A stretch of DNA of 64,000 bases. Origin: Lachnospiraceae bacterium NC2004. GTDB lineage: Bacteria > Bacillota > Clostridia > Lachnospirales > Lachnospiraceae. The notes below the pieces were generated by a model. That model saw only the letters and a list, made by a program, of their open reading frames with translations, was not told the origin of the DNA and did no database searches. Shown here piece by piece: positions 44,327 through 52,153 of this stretch; the first letter of the stretch is position 1, and each line of letters opens with the position of its first letter. The stretch is from the NCBI GenBank assembly GCA_000621905.1, contig JHXB01000005.1:1-64000 (forward strand), read 5' to 3'. The position numbers and the translations under genes were made by a program.

Positions 44327-44959
44327 ATGACACAAGATAAAGAAACCAAAGATAGATTAATCGCTTGTGCTAAAGAAGAGTTTATTGAGAAGGGATATAA
44401 TAAGGCATCCCTTCGAAATATATGTAAGAACGCAGGAGTTACGACAGGTGCGCTGTATTTCTTTTTTAAGGACAAGGATGACTTATTTATAAGTTTTGCT
44501 AAAGAACCGCTAGATGAGCTCAAGGCATTGATAAGTGAGCATTTTTCTAGCGAAGCTCTTGTTCCGATTAAAGGTATAGATTTTAGCAGGGAAGATTTTT
44601 TAGAAGATTTTGCTGCTGCCTACTCAGTTCTTGAATGTCTTTATAAATACAAGGATGAGTTTGATGTTGTTCTTAATAAGGCGCAAGGGTCAAGTTTAGA
44701 GGGAGTTGTTGATAGCTATGTAGACTATCTGTATGACCATTATCTTAATCTTTTTTGTGGGATGAAAGGTTATAAATCTTCTAAAGAGTTAACTGATGAA
44801 GATCGGTTTATTGTTCATTTTATGTCGCATGATCAGGTAGATGTCTTTACTCACATTCTTGCTCACTGTAAGGACTTAAATGAGGCCAAGAAGCAGATGA
44901 AGGGAATGTTTGAATATATGATAGGCGGCTGGATGGCTGTTATTAAAGGTATTATATGA
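44327..44959 (+). CDS. TetR-family transcriptional regulator (210 aa)
   Basis: The N-terminal TetR helix-turn-helix is clear: KDRLIACAKEEFIEKGYNKASLRNICKNAGVTTGALYFFFKDKDDLF. The remaining 150 helical residues form the ligand domain, typical length. Operators ATAACAGTGTTAT flank its promoter and a variant precedes the MacB-type ABC genes at 45065, so it probably represses itself and the exporter until an inducer binds. A hairpin (GGTGAGAG / CTCTCGCC) follows at 44967-44990 without a strong T-run. Confidence 0.92.
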   Translation: MTQDKETKDRLIACAKEEFIEKGYNKASLRNICKNAGVTTGALYFFFKDKDDLFISFAKEPLDELKALISEHFSSEALVPIKGIDFSREDFLEDFAAAYSVLECLYKYKDEFDVVLNKAQGSSLEGVVDSYVDYLYDHYLNLFCGMKGYKSSKELTDEDRFIVHFMSHDQVDVFTHILAHCKDLNEAKKQMKGMFEYMIGGWMAVIKGII

Positions 44960-45008
44960 TTAATAAGGTGAGAGGTTTATTTCTCTCGCCTATAAATATA
45001 ACATTTGC

Positions 45009-45021
45009 ATAACGGTGTTAT
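45009..45021 (+). promoter_or_regulatory. TetR operator upstream of ABC exporter
   Basis: ATAACGGTGTTAT differs in one base from the two sites at 44267 and 44298. A partial ATAACA half-site lies just before it. It is about 44 bases ahead of ATG 45065. Confidence 0.7.
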
Positions 45022-45064
45022 GTGAAAGAGTGCTCATGTATTTTAATAATAATGGAGGTATATT

Positions 45065-45766
45065 ATGTACGTAGAAGTGTCTAACGTTAAGAAAAGTTAT
45101 GGTGAGGGAGGAAGTCACGTTCAGGTATTAAAGGGCGTTACAGCCGGTGTCGAGCGAGGAGAGATGTGTGTAATCCAGGGAACTTCTGGCTCAGGCAAAT
45201 CAACTTTGCTTAACTGCATTGGTGGTCTTGATGATGTTGATAGCGGCTCTATTAAGATAGGAGGAGAAGAGATTGTTGGATTGAAGAAAGACGAACTATA
45301 TGATTATCGTAGAGACACCATCGGATTCATTTTTCAATTTTATAATCTCATTCCGAATTTAACTGTCAGGGAAAATATCGAGGTGTGTCGTTATCTGACC
45401 GATAGTCCGCTCGATATGGATGAACTTCTTAATGTATTAGGACTTAAGGAGCATGAGAATAAATTCCCTTCGCAGCTTTCCGGTGGACAGCAACAGCGTA
45501 CAGCGATTGCAAGGGCGCTAATTAAGAATCCTAAGCTTCTGCTCTGTGATGAGCCGACCGGAGCGTTAGATTCCAATACTTCAAGGGATATACTCATTTT
45601 ACTTGAAAAGATTAATAGGAAGTACCAGACCACCATGCTTATAGTTACTCATAACAACTCTATTAAGGACATGGTTCACAGGGTTATATATCTTAAGGAC
45701 GGAGAAGTTATGAAGACGTACGTTAACGACGTGATTGTTCCGGCAAGAGAATTGGAGGACTTGTAA
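45065..45766 (+). CDS. MacB/LolD-type ABC transporter ATP-binding protein (233 aa)
   Basis: Walker A GTSGSGKST, FQFYNLIPNLTVREN Q-loop, signature LSGGQQQRTAIARAL, Walker B LLCDEPTGALDSNTS and H-loop VTHNNS. The PTGALD form and pairing with a FtsX-type permease place it in the type VII (MacB-like) class. It is separated from the permease gene by two bases. Regulation by the TetR protein is inferred from the shared operator. Confidence 0.94.
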   Translation: MYVEVSNVKKSYGEGGSHVQVLKGVTAGVERGEMCVIQGTSGSGKSTLLNCIGGLDDVDSGSIKIGGEEIVGLKKDELYDYRRDTIGFIFQFYNLIPNLTVRENIEVCRYLTDSPLDMDELLNVLGLKEHENKFPSQLSGGQQQRTAIARALIKNPKLLLCDEPTGALDSNTSRDILILLEKINRKYQTTMLIVTHNNSIKDMVHRVIYLKDGEVMKTYVNDVIVPARELEDL

Positions 45767-45768
45767 TT

Positions 45769-48501
45769 ATGCAAAGAGTGCTAAGAAAAAGGGTTATTAG
45801 AAGCCTTAAAAAACACTTTGTCAGATACAGTATGCTTGGCCTTATGATTGCAATGGCTATTTTTCTTGTTGTTACGATTGTAGGTTCAGCAGAAACTTTG
45901 ACTAAAGGCACCAAAGATTTGGCGGTTGACACGAGTGTTGAAGACGGTGAATTTGAAGTGTTTGTGCCACTTTCTGCAAATGAAGAAGAGCACATTAAAG
46001 ATATGGATATCACTTTAAATGAGCAGTTCTACTATGACTATCAGTTAGAGGATGGAGAAGATGTTACACTTAGATTATTCAAGGTGAGGGACGATATTAA
46101 CAAGCTTCATTATGTTTCAGGTGAGGAACCGGGTGATATTCATGATGTAGCAATAGAAAAAAGATATGCTGCTGAACATGATGTTAAAGTAGGAGATAGC
46201 ATAAAGATTGCAGGAGTTAATTATAAGGTTACGGGAATTGTTGTTACCTCAGACTATGATGCACCATTAAAATCTATCGCTGATACCTCATGCAATTCTA
46301 AATATTTTGGTCTTGCATTTCTTACTGATAAAGCTTACGAGGAGTTTAAAAATTCCGACAAAGCTCAAAAAGCTGAGACTTATTTATACACTTATAAATT
46401 CAATAAAGAGGTAGATAATGAGGGCTTAAAAGACTATCTTAACGATATAAAAGTTGACGCTGATCAGATTGATGATGAGTTGTTTCAGGAGTATTGGGAC
46501 AGAACGGGCGGAGTGGAAGATGAACTTTTAGACGCAGTTTCTGAATTAAGAGATGCAACTAATGATGTAAATGATGCCTTGGCCGAGCTTAGTGATAACA
46601 ATGATGATATCAATGATGGAACTACTAAGATATTTGATTCTTATCTTGAACAGACATCGGACGCCCTTAATAAAAGCGGTTACAATGTTACGCTAAATGA
46701 AGATAATTATGGGAAAGAATTAGATAATATCATTAACAAAAGCGACAGCTCCATTATGGTTTTATCTTTAAAAAATGCTAAGAAAAAACTTAACGGACTT
46801 AAAGAATATAAGGACGGAATTAAAGAGTATACGGATGGTGTTAAAGAACTCTCTGACGGTGCTGATGAGATGTCAGATGGTGTTAATGATCTTGATAAAG
46901 CGGTTAATGATACTCTTGATGAATTTGATTTTGGATTGTCTAACCTGACTTCATTTTTAATTCAGTCAGATAATCCGAGAATCTTTGCAACCAAGAATGA
47001 TAAGCTGGTTGATATTGAAGTAGGAGTGTTTGCAGGTATTATTCTGTTCATTCTTCTTGCCTATGTAATATCAGTATTTGTGGTACATTCTATTGAGACG
47101 GAGAGCAGCATTATAGGAACACTTTATTCGATGGGAGTTACCAAGAATGATTTACTTCTTCACTACATTACACTTCCGGTCGTTGTTTCATTTGTCGCGG
47201 GATTAGTGGGACTTCTTATTGCTTCAACCGGAGTTATGGCACCGATGATAGCGGAGAGTTCTTATCAGTATTTTTCTATACCTGAGTTTGATTTTTATGT
47301 TCCGGCATACCTGATAGTATACTCTGTTGTTGTACCACCGGTGGTTGCTGTGATTGTCAATGTTCTTGTGATTAACAACAAGCTTAACAGAACGCCGTTA
47401 TCGCTTATCAGAAATGAAGTTAAGCAGGCTAAAAACAAGAATATCAATTTGAAAAACATGAACTTTATTTCTGCATTTCGTATTAGGCAAATGCTTAAAG
47501 AAATCCGTTCAACCTTAGCTGTTGTTTTTGGAATGTTTCTTTCTCTTTTGATATTTATGATTGGTGTTAACTGTTTTATTCTTTGTAATAACATCGCTAA
47601 AGATTATGCCGATGATACCAAATTTGGGTATATGTACACGCTTAAATATCCTGAAGAAGAACCACCTAAAGATGCAGAACCAGCATTTGCTTATTCATGC
47701 AAAAAGGCAACGATGGGTTATAATTTTGATGTGACTATTTTAGGTATAAATGATGATAATCCTTACTTTAATGTTGACACCAAAAAGAGCAAAGTTGATG
47801 TTGTTGTTTCGTCTGCATTTGCTGAGAAGTTTAAGCTTAAAAAAGGACAGGAAGTTGTTGTTTCTGATGAAGATAAGGAAGTAAAATATGCATTTAAAAT
47901 CCGTGATATTACTAAGTATTCGTCAGGATTTTATATCTTTATGGATATTGATGAAATGCGTGATATGATGGGCAAATCAGATGATTATTATAATGTTTTA
48001 TTTACTGATGAAGAGATTAATATTGATCCGGGAAGACTTTATTCTACAACATCAAGAGCTGATATTGTTAAGGGTTCTGAGGTGTTTACAAGTCTTATGA
48101 TGCCGATGATTTACACGTTATCATTTGCATCAATTATAATCTTTATACTGGTGTTGTATCTTATGATGAAGGTTATGATAGATCGAAGTTCTCAGAATAT
48201 TTCGCTTATCAAAGTGTTTGGATATAAGAGGAAGGAAGTCAAGAAGCTATATTTGGATGGCAACATGTACATCATTGCGCTTGGTGCGGTTGTTGTAATT
48301 CCGCTTGCCAAGCTGATTATGAACGAGCTGTTTCCATTCATGGTATCTAATGTTGCGTGCGGTTTAAATATCAAAGCACCTTTATTATTCTTTATATGTG
48401 TGTATGTTGTTATATTGGGGTTATATTTTCTGGTTAACGCATTTTTGGTAAGGAGACTTGATAAGTATTCGCTTGCGGAGATACTAAAGAATAGGGAATA
48501 A
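45769..48501 (+). CDS. FtsX-type ABC permease (910 aa)
   Basis: Large permease with an N-terminal membrane helix (about 17-42), a long outer domain (about 45-410), three helices of a first FtsX domain (about 415-545), a second helix and outer domain (about 580-770), and a second FtsX domain at the C terminus. The outer domain carries Asp/Asn-rich heptad repeats (VSELRDATNDVNDALAELSDN and KDGIKEYTDGVKELSDGADE), suggesting a coiled coil resembling those in bacitracin-type and YhgE-like proteins. Probable function is envelope stress response or export of a hydrophobic compound, as for TetR-controlled FtsX systems in Firmicutes. Confidence 0.88.
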   Translation: MQRVLRKRVIRSLKKHFVRYSMLGLMIAMAIFLVVTIVGSAETLTKGTKDLAVDTSVEDGEFEVFVPLSANEEEHIKDMDITLNEQFYYDYQLEDGEDVTLRLFKVRDDINKLHYVSGEEPGDIHDVAIEKRYAAEHDVKVGDSIKIAGVNYKVTGIVVTSDYDAPLKSIADTSCNSKYFGLAFLTDKAYEEFKNSDKAQKAETYLYTYKFNKEVDNEGLKDYLNDIKVDADQIDDELFQEYWDRTGGVEDELLDAVSELRDATNDVNDALAELSDNNDDINDGTTKIFDSYLEQTSDALNKSGYNVTLNEDNYGKELDNIINKSDSSIMVLSLKNAKKKLNGLKEYKDGIKEYTDGVKELSDGADEMSDGVNDLDKAVNDTLDEFDFGLSNLTSFLIQSDNPRIFATKNDKLVDIEVGVFAGIILFILLAYVISVFVVHSIETESSIIGTLYSMGVTKNDLLLHYITLPVVVSFVAGLVGLLIASTGVMAPMIAESSYQYFSIPEFDFYVPAYLIVYSVVVPPVVAVIVNVLVINNKLNRTPLSLIRNEVKQAKNKNINLKNMNFISAFRIRQMLKEIRSTLAVVFGMFLSLLIFMIGVNCFILCNNIAKDYADDTKFGYMYTLKYPEEEPPKDAEPAFAYSCKKATMGYNFDVTILGINDDNPYFNVDTKKSKVDVVVSSAFAEKFKLKKGQEVVVSDEDKEVKYAFKIRDITKYSSGFYIFMDIDEMRDMMGKSDDYYNVLFTDEEINIDPGRLYSTTSRADIVKGSEVFTSLMMPMIYTLSFASIIIFILVLYLMMKVMIDRSSQNISLIKVFGYKRKEVKKLYLDGNMYIIALGAVVVIPLAKLIMNELFPFMVSNVACGLNIKAPLLFFICVYVVILGLYFLVNAFLVRRLDKYSLAEILKNRE

Positions 48502-48519
48502 TAAAGGTATCGGATTGTT

Positions 48520-48658
48520 GAGCATAATGTATTATTTCTTTGGGGCGCCTCTCGGCTCGATGACGCGTTGCTCACGTTACTAAATTCGTGCTGCGTGGAA
48601 CTTGCACTCATTAAGTAACGAGACGCGCCAACGCCCTAAGAAATAACACATTATGCTC
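48520..48658. repeat. 139-bp hairpin element, copy 2
   Basis: Identical to 37366-37504 except for one base (CTGCGTGGAAC here, CTGCGTAGAAC there), in the same orientation. Right-flank homology also includes GGTGGCGAGACCACC. It begins 19 bases after the permease stop. Confidence 0.85.
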
Positions 48659-48706
48659 TTAGAATCCTCAGGGTGGCGAGACCACCGGATGTAACTCTTT
48701 TTTAGT

Positions 48707-48750
48707 GTCATTCTGAGCGAAGCGAAGAATCTTTGTCCTTCGAAGAAGGG
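48707..48750. repeat. Dispersed CGAAGAA-type repeat
   Basis: GTCATTCTGAGCGAAGCG, AAGAATCTTTG and TCCTTCGAAGAAGGG match copies at 19771-19865 and 17781-17816. Confidence 0.7.
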
Positions 48751-48758
48751 CATACATG

Positions 48759-48782
48759 AGGAACTCGTAAGAGTTCCTTTTT
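48759..48782 (+). terminator. Terminator downstream of FtsX operon
   Basis: AGGAACTC (48759-48766) pairs with GAGTTCCT (48771-48778), loop GTAA, T-run at 48778-48782. Confidence 0.75.
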
Positions 48783-48853
48783 CGATGCAGTGATTAAATT
48801 ACTAGTTCAATGACAAATGATTATTCTTCGTTTACAATTGATATAAGAGTGTA

Positions 48854-48897
48854 AAACAATCGTATTTTATTGATTTAGTCGTATAAAACGATTGTTT
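48854..48897. promoter_or_regulatory. Inverted repeat upstream of the Rpn-like gene
   Basis: AAACAATCGT (48854-48863) and ACGATTGTTT (48888-48897) are exact inverted repeats 24 bases apart in an AT-rich promoter-like region. It may be an operator; no promoter hexamers are convincing. Confidence 0.35.
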
Positions 48898-48934
48898 AAG
48901 TTGTATCACAGTAATGGAGGTGTTATAATTATAC

Positions 48935-49572
48935 ATGAATAGTAAAGAAAAGAAACAGGTAGATTGGCACACAGGATTTGCCGGCTTTTTGGAGATATGT
49001 CTTCATGATTATGAAGATGTAATCGAGATTGAGAAAGAGCATCATCTTACAGTTGAGCCGCCTAAGATTGATTTCATTATAATCAAGAAAGAAGCCGATG
49101 TTATTATTGATAATGCATTTGGCAGGATGTTTAAACGATGGAACATTCTTGAATATAAGAATCCTAATGACAGCTTAAACATCGATGTTTTGTGGAAATG
49201 TATTGGTTACGCGGGCTTATATAAAGCATACGGTAAGTATGTGAATGCAATCCCGCAAGAAGAATTAACCATTTCGATATTTAGGCACAGATATCCAAGT
49301 AAGTTGATGGCGCAACTAAAACAGTCTGGATATAAGATTGAGAATCCTTTCTCTGGAGTCTATTATATTAAGGGTTTGGTGGATATACCTGTTCAGATTG
49401 TAGTTAGCAAGGATCTTGATGAGGAAGTATTTGCGGCATTAAAGGTTATGTCGAAACAGACTGATACGACAGATATAGTTGAGTTTATAAACCAGGCTAG
49501 AACACTTGAAGAACCAAGATTAAGACAGGCTGCTGATAACATTTTCCAAATATCAGCAAGCATTAATTATAA
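48935..49572 (+). pseudogene. 5' part of an IS-disrupted Rpn/PD-(D/E)XK nuclease-like gene
   Basis: About 212 residues belong to the original gene; the reading continues into IS sequence and stops at 49603. The segment PPKIDFIIIKKEADVIIDNAFGRMF...WNILEYKNPNDSLNIDVLWKCIGYAGLYK shows the PD-(D/E)XK-like D...ExK pattern (Asp51-like, EYK) of Clostridia Rpn-type or DUF4351-related proteins. Those proteins typically end in Gly-Arg-Gln-Glu repeats, exactly what is found across the IS at 51346-51680. Joining 49571 to 51346 restores the frame (INY-SLNKEL). Confidence 0.8.
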
Positions 49573-49926
49573 TGTACCCTATAAGGTGGACACGACAAGC
49601 TGAAGGGATTGCTTGAAATGTTAATTACCGCTAGGGGAAATGATATATAAGTGCTAGGTCTGAAATAACTAAATAGAATCCCAAGTCGTAGACACTTTAT
49701 ATAAGGGAGATACCCAAGGAAATGAACACGAAAGACAATGGTATCGTTACCGAACAGTAGACATATCGAAAAAGGGAGAGAGCCTAAAAAATAGACAGAA
49801 GAAAGGGGTATGAAATCCCTAAAGATAGACAGTAGAAAAAGGTAAACGGGCAGAATAAATGAACACAAGGGTATTTCTAAAAACAGGGGCATCTGATACA
49901 ATAAACAACAGATTGGAGAGGATGCA
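49573..49926 (+). other. Long IS leader without gene
   Basis: This segment between the left inverted repeat and orfA has no plausible plus-strand gene. It is purine-rich and contains related blocks ATAGACAGAAGAAAGGGGTA and GATAGACAGTAGAAAAAGGTA (near 49790-49843), and the palindromic GGTATCGTTACC. It may be a structured leader or an acquired passenger. Confidence 0.5.
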
Positions 49927-50352
49927 ATGAGAGAATATACGGCAAAGGAAATAAAACTGCTTAAAGCAAATCCATATACCTTCAAAGTGACAAAAAATAA
50001 GCTCTATTTTACGGTTGAGTTTAAGGAAGCATTTTGGACGGCGTATCAGGCAGGAATGGCACCAAGAAAGATATTGGCTGATTTTGGATATGATCTTGAA
50101 ATGTTTGGGCAGAAACAGATTGACAGCATTGTTCAAAGGGTTAAGCGTGAGGCACAGAGCGGAAATGGATTTAGACAAGGCGAGAATCATGACCGCCGAA
50201 AAAGAGATAATCTGTCCATTCCGAAAGGAACGACCATTGAATCGCAAGAAGCATTGGAAAACATACTGAATGAGGTAAAATATCTGCGACAGGAGGTTGA
50301 ATTTTTAAAAAAAATTTCCAGGACAGAAAATATAGCCAGGAGGAAATTCTGA
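49927..50352 (+). CDS. IS3-family OrfA (141 aa)
   Basis: Helix-turn-helix protein of the transposase. The N-terminal half reads FTVEFKEAFWTAYQAGMAPRKILADFGY, the usual HTH, and the C terminus holds a leucine-zipper-like LENILNEVKYLRQEVEFLKK for multimerisation. At LKK the codons lie on TTTTTAAAAAAAATTT; a -1 slip there enters orfB with no stop, giving OrfAB. The stop TGA overlaps the orfB ATG (TGATG). Confidence 0.85.
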   Translation: MREYTAKEIKLLKANPYTFKVTKNKLYFTVEFKEAFWTAYQAGMAPRKILADFGYDLEMFGQKQIDSIVQRVKREAQSGNGFRQGENHDRRKRDNLSIPKGTTIESQEALENILNEVKYLRQEVEFLKKISRTENIARRKF

Positions 50353-51320
50353 TGAGTGCCGGATGGAAATTTGAAGTGATCCAGAAGACACTTCAGGAAG
50401 ATGTAAACCAGCTCAGTGTCAGCATGCTCTGCGATATAGCAGGTGTTTCCCGTTCGGGATATTACAGATGGATCAATGCAGCGGATGTCAGGGAGAAAAA
50501 AGAAAAGCAGGACAGGGAAGATTTTGAATTAATATTAAAAGCATATAATCAACGTGGATACAGCAAAGGAGCACGCGGGATATATATGTGTATGCTCCAC
50601 TGGGAGCCGCCGGTTGTAATGAATTTGAAGAAAATAAGGCGTCTAATGGACAAATATGGACTGGTATGTCCTATTCGTAAGGCAAATCCCTACAGGCGGA
50701 TGGCAAAGGCGATGAAGACAAACCACGTAGCTGATAATCTTTTGAACCGTAAATTTACCGAGTATGGACCAAGAAAGGTATTACTTACAGATATCACCTA
50801 TATTCCGTACAATGGAATATTTGCCTACCTGTCAACAATTTTAGATGCCTATACAAAGCAGATATTGTCATATGTTCTAAGTGATTCACTGGAGGTGGAT
50901 TTTGTGTTGGAAACTGTAAACAAACTGATACAAAACCATGGGATTGAACTGTCAAAAGAAACCCTGATCCATTCTGACCAAGGCTGTCACTATACAAGCA
51001 CCAGCTTTATTCGACTGGTCAATGATAAGGATCTGCGACAGTCTATGTCAAGAAAAGGGAACTGCTGGGATAATGCCCCACAGGAAAGCTTCTTTGGTCA
51101 CATGAAGGATGAAATAGATGTCAGTGGATGTACAAGATATCGTGAAGTAAAAAAAATCATTGATGATTGGATAGATTATTACAATAACGAGAGGTATCAA
51201 TGGCAGCTGGCTAAACTGTCTCCGAATGAATATTATGAATATATCACAACAGGAAATTATCCATTAAAGGGAATTATGGATGAAGGGGATAACAAACATA
51301 CATTCCCTAAAACAAATTAA
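50352..51320 (+). CDS. IS3-family OrfB transposase (322 aa)
   Basis: DDE integrase-type catalytic domain: VLLTDITYIPY supplies the first Asp, LIHSDQGCHYTS the second, and GNCWDNAPQESFFGHMKDE the Glu. The N terminus has the HTH_21 region (SVSMLCDIAGVSRSGYYRW) and the ARGIYMCML segment. All catalytic residues and the full length are intact, so the element may still be active. In the native protein it is made as OrfAB by frameshifting. Confidence 0.93.
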   Translation: MSAGWKFEVIQKTLQEDVNQLSVSMLCDIAGVSRSGYYRWINAADVREKKEKQDREDFELILKAYNQRGYSKGARGIYMCMLHWEPPVVMNLKKIRRLMDKYGLVCPIRKANPYRRMAKAMKTNHVADNLLNRKFTEYGPRKVLLTDITYIPYNGIFAYLSTILDAYTKQILSYVLSDSLEVDFVLETVNKLIQNHGIELSKETLIHSDQGCHYTSTSFIRLVNDKDLRQSMSRKGNCWDNAPQESFFGHMKDEIDVSGCTRYREVKKIIDDWIDYYNNERYQWQLAKLSPNEYYEYITTGNYPLKGIMDEGDNKHTFPKTN

Positions 51321-51345
51321 AAAAATGTCCTTGACAAAGGGTACA

Positions 51346-51680
51346 GTTTAAATAAGGAACTGTTTAACGAGTTAAGAAAGGAGGACGCCATGTGTCAAGC
51401 ACTAAGAGAGATAATGGCTCCGGAGATAGAAGAGAGCTATAATGAGGGACGTCAGGAAGGACGTGTTGAGGGTATAGAAATGGGTAGAGAGGAAGGACTA
51501 CAAACAGGGCGCCAGGAAGGACGTCAAGAAGGACGTCAAGAAGGAATTCAAGAAGGAAGAGTTGCACTTATTAAGGATATGTTGCGCCTGGGAAGTACTC
51601 CCCAGGATATATCGAAGTTAAGTGGTGTTCCTCTTGAGTTCATTCTTGAAATCGAGAAGAGCATGAGAAAAGAAAGATAA
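51346..51680 (+). pseudogene. 3' part of the IS-disrupted Rpn-like gene
   Basis: In the frame that continues the 5' fragment it reads SLNKELFNELRKEDAMCQAL (the first Ser codon uses the last IS base), then a run of EGRQEGRQEG-type repeats from tandem GGACGTCAAGAA units (51445-51560), and a C-terminal helix that ends with EIEKSMRKER. Alone it could start at ATG 51390 as a 96-aa peptide, but it is best read as the severed C terminus. Confidence 0.85.
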
Positions 51681-51690
51681 ATAGTTTATA

Positions 51691-51730
51691 CACTACTAAA
51701 GGCGGAGCTTTTGCTCCGCCTTTAGTAGTG
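51691..51730. terminator. Bidirectional terminator, 18-bp stem
   Basis: CACTACTAAAGGCGGAGC and its perfect complement GCTCCGCCTTTAGTAGTG around TTTT. It lies between the convergent Rpn-like remnant and the XRE gene, with moderate T-richness outside. Confidence 0.75.
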
Positions 51731-51736
51731 AGTTTA

Positions 51737-52003
51737 TTATGTTTTAAGCAACTCTTCTATTGATTTATTAAGCACTTCAGATAAGTATATTAGTTCAATA
51801 TCCGTAACGAATCTTTTACCACATTCTATTCGTTGTATGGCATTCTTATCCACATCTAATCCGGCAAATGCAAGTCTGTCAGATAGTTCTCTTTGCGATA
51901 TATTCATATTCTTGCGGGCTATAGCTACATTTTTTCCACAAATGTTATTTAATCCTTCTTTGGTTTTATTAATGAATATAAAATCACCACCCTTGACATT
52001 CAC
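51737..52003 (-). CDS. XRE/Cro-CI-type regulator (about 78-88 aa)
   Basis: The helix-turn-helix ICGKNVAIARKNMNISQRELSDRLAFAGLDVDKNAIQRIECGKRFVTDIELIYLSEVLN is a full Cro/CI domain and makes up nearly the whole protein. The start is unclear. GTG 52003 lies inside the operator and has no SD, while AAGGGTGGTGA downstream would suit an ATT at 51973, so a rare start is possible. It is divergent from the exonuclease gene; twin palindromes at 51994-52012 and 52047-52065 suit repression of both directions. Confidence 0.85.
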   Translation of the reverse strand: MNVKGGDFIFINKTKEGLNNICGKNVAIARKNMNISQRELSDRLAFAGLDVDKNAIQRIECGKRFVTDIELIYLSEVLNKSIEELLKT

Positions 52004-52065
52004 TGCTTGTCACTATCGCCATTTTATGATAAAATTTGACTAAAGGTGACATTCAGTGAATGTCA
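51994..52065. promoter_or_regulatory. Divergent promoter region with twin XRE operators
   Basis: TGACATTCAGTGAATGTCA (52047-52065) is a perfect 9-1-9 palindrome. TGACATTCACTGCTTGTCA (51994-52012) is an imperfect copy 53 bases away. The plus promoter TTGTCA 52007-52012, 17-base spacer, TAAAAT 52030-52035 is flanked by them; its -35 lies in the first operator. On the minus strand TTGACA overlaps the second operator. Confidence 0.75.
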
Positions 52066-52153
52066 ATACATAAAGCGATTGAAGATGGAGATGATTGAAT
52101 CCTTTTTAGTGCAGATAATGGATTTAGAATTCTCAATATGGAGGTTCGTAGAA

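Larger units (their letters stand above)
49573..51345 (+). mobile_element. IS3-family insertion sequence, 1773 bp
   Basis: The left end TGTACCCTATAAGGTGGACA and the inverse of the right end, TGTACCCTTTGTCAAGGACA, are imperfect terminal inverted repeats. Inside are orfA, orfB and an A8 slippery run for -1 frameshifting. It interrupts the Rpn-like gene. No convincing 3-4 bp target duplication is visible (ATAA left, GTTT right). A 354-base untranslated stretch precedes orfA, longer than usual for IS3. Confidence 0.9.

Noticed and set aside
49563-49985. 140-aa minus-strand ORF across the IS left end
   Set aside because: Hydrophobic Phe/Ser/Leu-rich product from purine-rich plus strand, crosses the IS boundary, no SD.
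52046-52153. Longer N terminus of the DUF1351-DnaQ protein
   Set aside because: It begins within the operator without SD, whereas GTG 52154 has GGAGG at ideal spacing and matches the usual DUF1351 start.
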